Part shown: piece after piece, positions 5,614 to 5,738 of the stretch | How positions within the stretch are numbered: the stretch's first letter is position 1 | Layout of the letters: every line of letters starts with the position of its first letter | NCBI GenBank assembly: GCA_021806345.1 | Contig: JAJZXP010000455.1 | Span: 1-5,738 of the forward strand | Direction of reading: 5' to 3' | Source: Thermoplasmata archaeon | GTDB taxonomy: Archaea > Thermoplasmatota > Thermoplasmata > Thermoplasmatales > Thermoplasmataceae | Length of the DNA: 5,738 nt | Notes under the pieces: model-generated | Database searches by the model: none | Told to the model about the DNA's origin: nothing | What the model saw: the letters and a program-made list of their open reading frames with translations, nothing else | Made by a program: the position numbers and the translations under genes

Positions 5614-5732
5614 GTGACAGCGAATCGTATTTCCCATGCCCTCGCGGAACATAGTACGTGTACGATACACAGTGGGCTTTACCGTCGGGTTCGGGATGAG
5701 ACCTGGTGTGACCCCACTGTTATGGCCGTCAC
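5614..5732 (-). rRNA. 5S ribosomal RNA
   Basis: About 119 nt. The 5' end GTGACGGC pairs with the 3' end GCTGTCAC to form helix I (8 pairs, one G-U). The universal loop-C sequence CATCCCGAAC is present (minus strand), followed by GACGGTAAAGC, and later GCGAGGGCATGGG of the helix IV/V region. These are the hallmarks of an archaeal 5S. The exact ends may differ by one to three bases from the helix-defined ones given. On its 3' side there is no tRNA or rRNA, consistent with the dispersed rRNA genes known for Thermoplasma; whether a 23S lies upstream is beyond the window. Its promoter must also lie beyond the right edge. Confidence 0.95.
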
Positions 5733-5738
5733 GAGACT

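Noticed and set aside
1..5738. CRISPR array or tRNA gene
   Set aside because: No regularly spaced long repeats and no cloverleaf-like segments with GTTCRANNC-type T-loops were found; the only repeats are short terminal and phased ones.

Overview
The window reads as a chromosomal segment of a low-GC euryarchaeon, most likely of the Thermoplasmatales group (Thermoplasma, Ferroplasma, Cuniculiplasma and relatives). Four things support this: an archaeal-type 5S rRNA gene with no 23S partner on its 3' side, A/T-rich archaeal TATA boxes placed about 25 bp before start codons (leaderless or nearly leaderless genes), a GGTGAT-type Shine-Dalgarno before a coupled gene, and an AbrB-like fragment and an insertion-sequence accessory protein (DUF2080 type) of kinds typical of archaea. 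The exact genus is inference.

Layout, left to right. (i) 1-917, minus strand: a GntR/FadR-type transcription regulator, followed without a gap by the start of a DUF6282-like metal-dependent hydrolase gene cut by the window edge. The two look like one metabolite-responsive operon. A perfect 18-bp palindrome lies between its TATA box and its probable start codon and is a good candidate autoregulatory operator. (ii) 965-2380: an insertion sequence, recognisable by imperfect 16-bp terminal inverted repeats. It carries a DUF2080-type small accessory gene that overlaps (ATGA) a DDE transposase gene. The transposase is broken by a frameshift that separates the catalytic D residues from the catalytic E region. 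(iii) 2421-4544, plus strand: a 707-residue prokaryotic Argonaute with N, PAZ-like, MID and PIWI regions. The MID 5'-phosphate pocket (Y439, K443, Q454, K477) and the PIWI tetrad (D499, E540, D566, D684) appear intact, so it should be a nuclease-active, guide-directed enzyme. Its TATA box sits about 26 bp before the ATG, suggesting a leaderless mRNA. (iv) 4622-4806: a frameshifted remnant of an AbrB/SpoVT-like DNA-binding protein. (v) 4854-5327, minus strand: an unrecognised acidic/aromatic 157-residue protein convergent with the Argonaute, possibly with a PUA/EVE-like fold. (vi) 5371-5420: repeats on a 10-bp grid upstream of that gene. (vii) 5614-5732, minus strand: 5S rRNA.

The Argonaute is the most interesting element. 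It appears to stand alone: no helicase, Cas4-like nuclease, Sir2 or other usual partner is co-directional with it here, and its neighbours are a dead transposon, a dead regulator and a convergent unknown gene. The mixture of active and decayed accessory genes beside a stable 5S locus looks like a small accessory island. The insertion sequence has separated what would otherwise be two closely spaced, divergent promoters (regulator and Argonaute).
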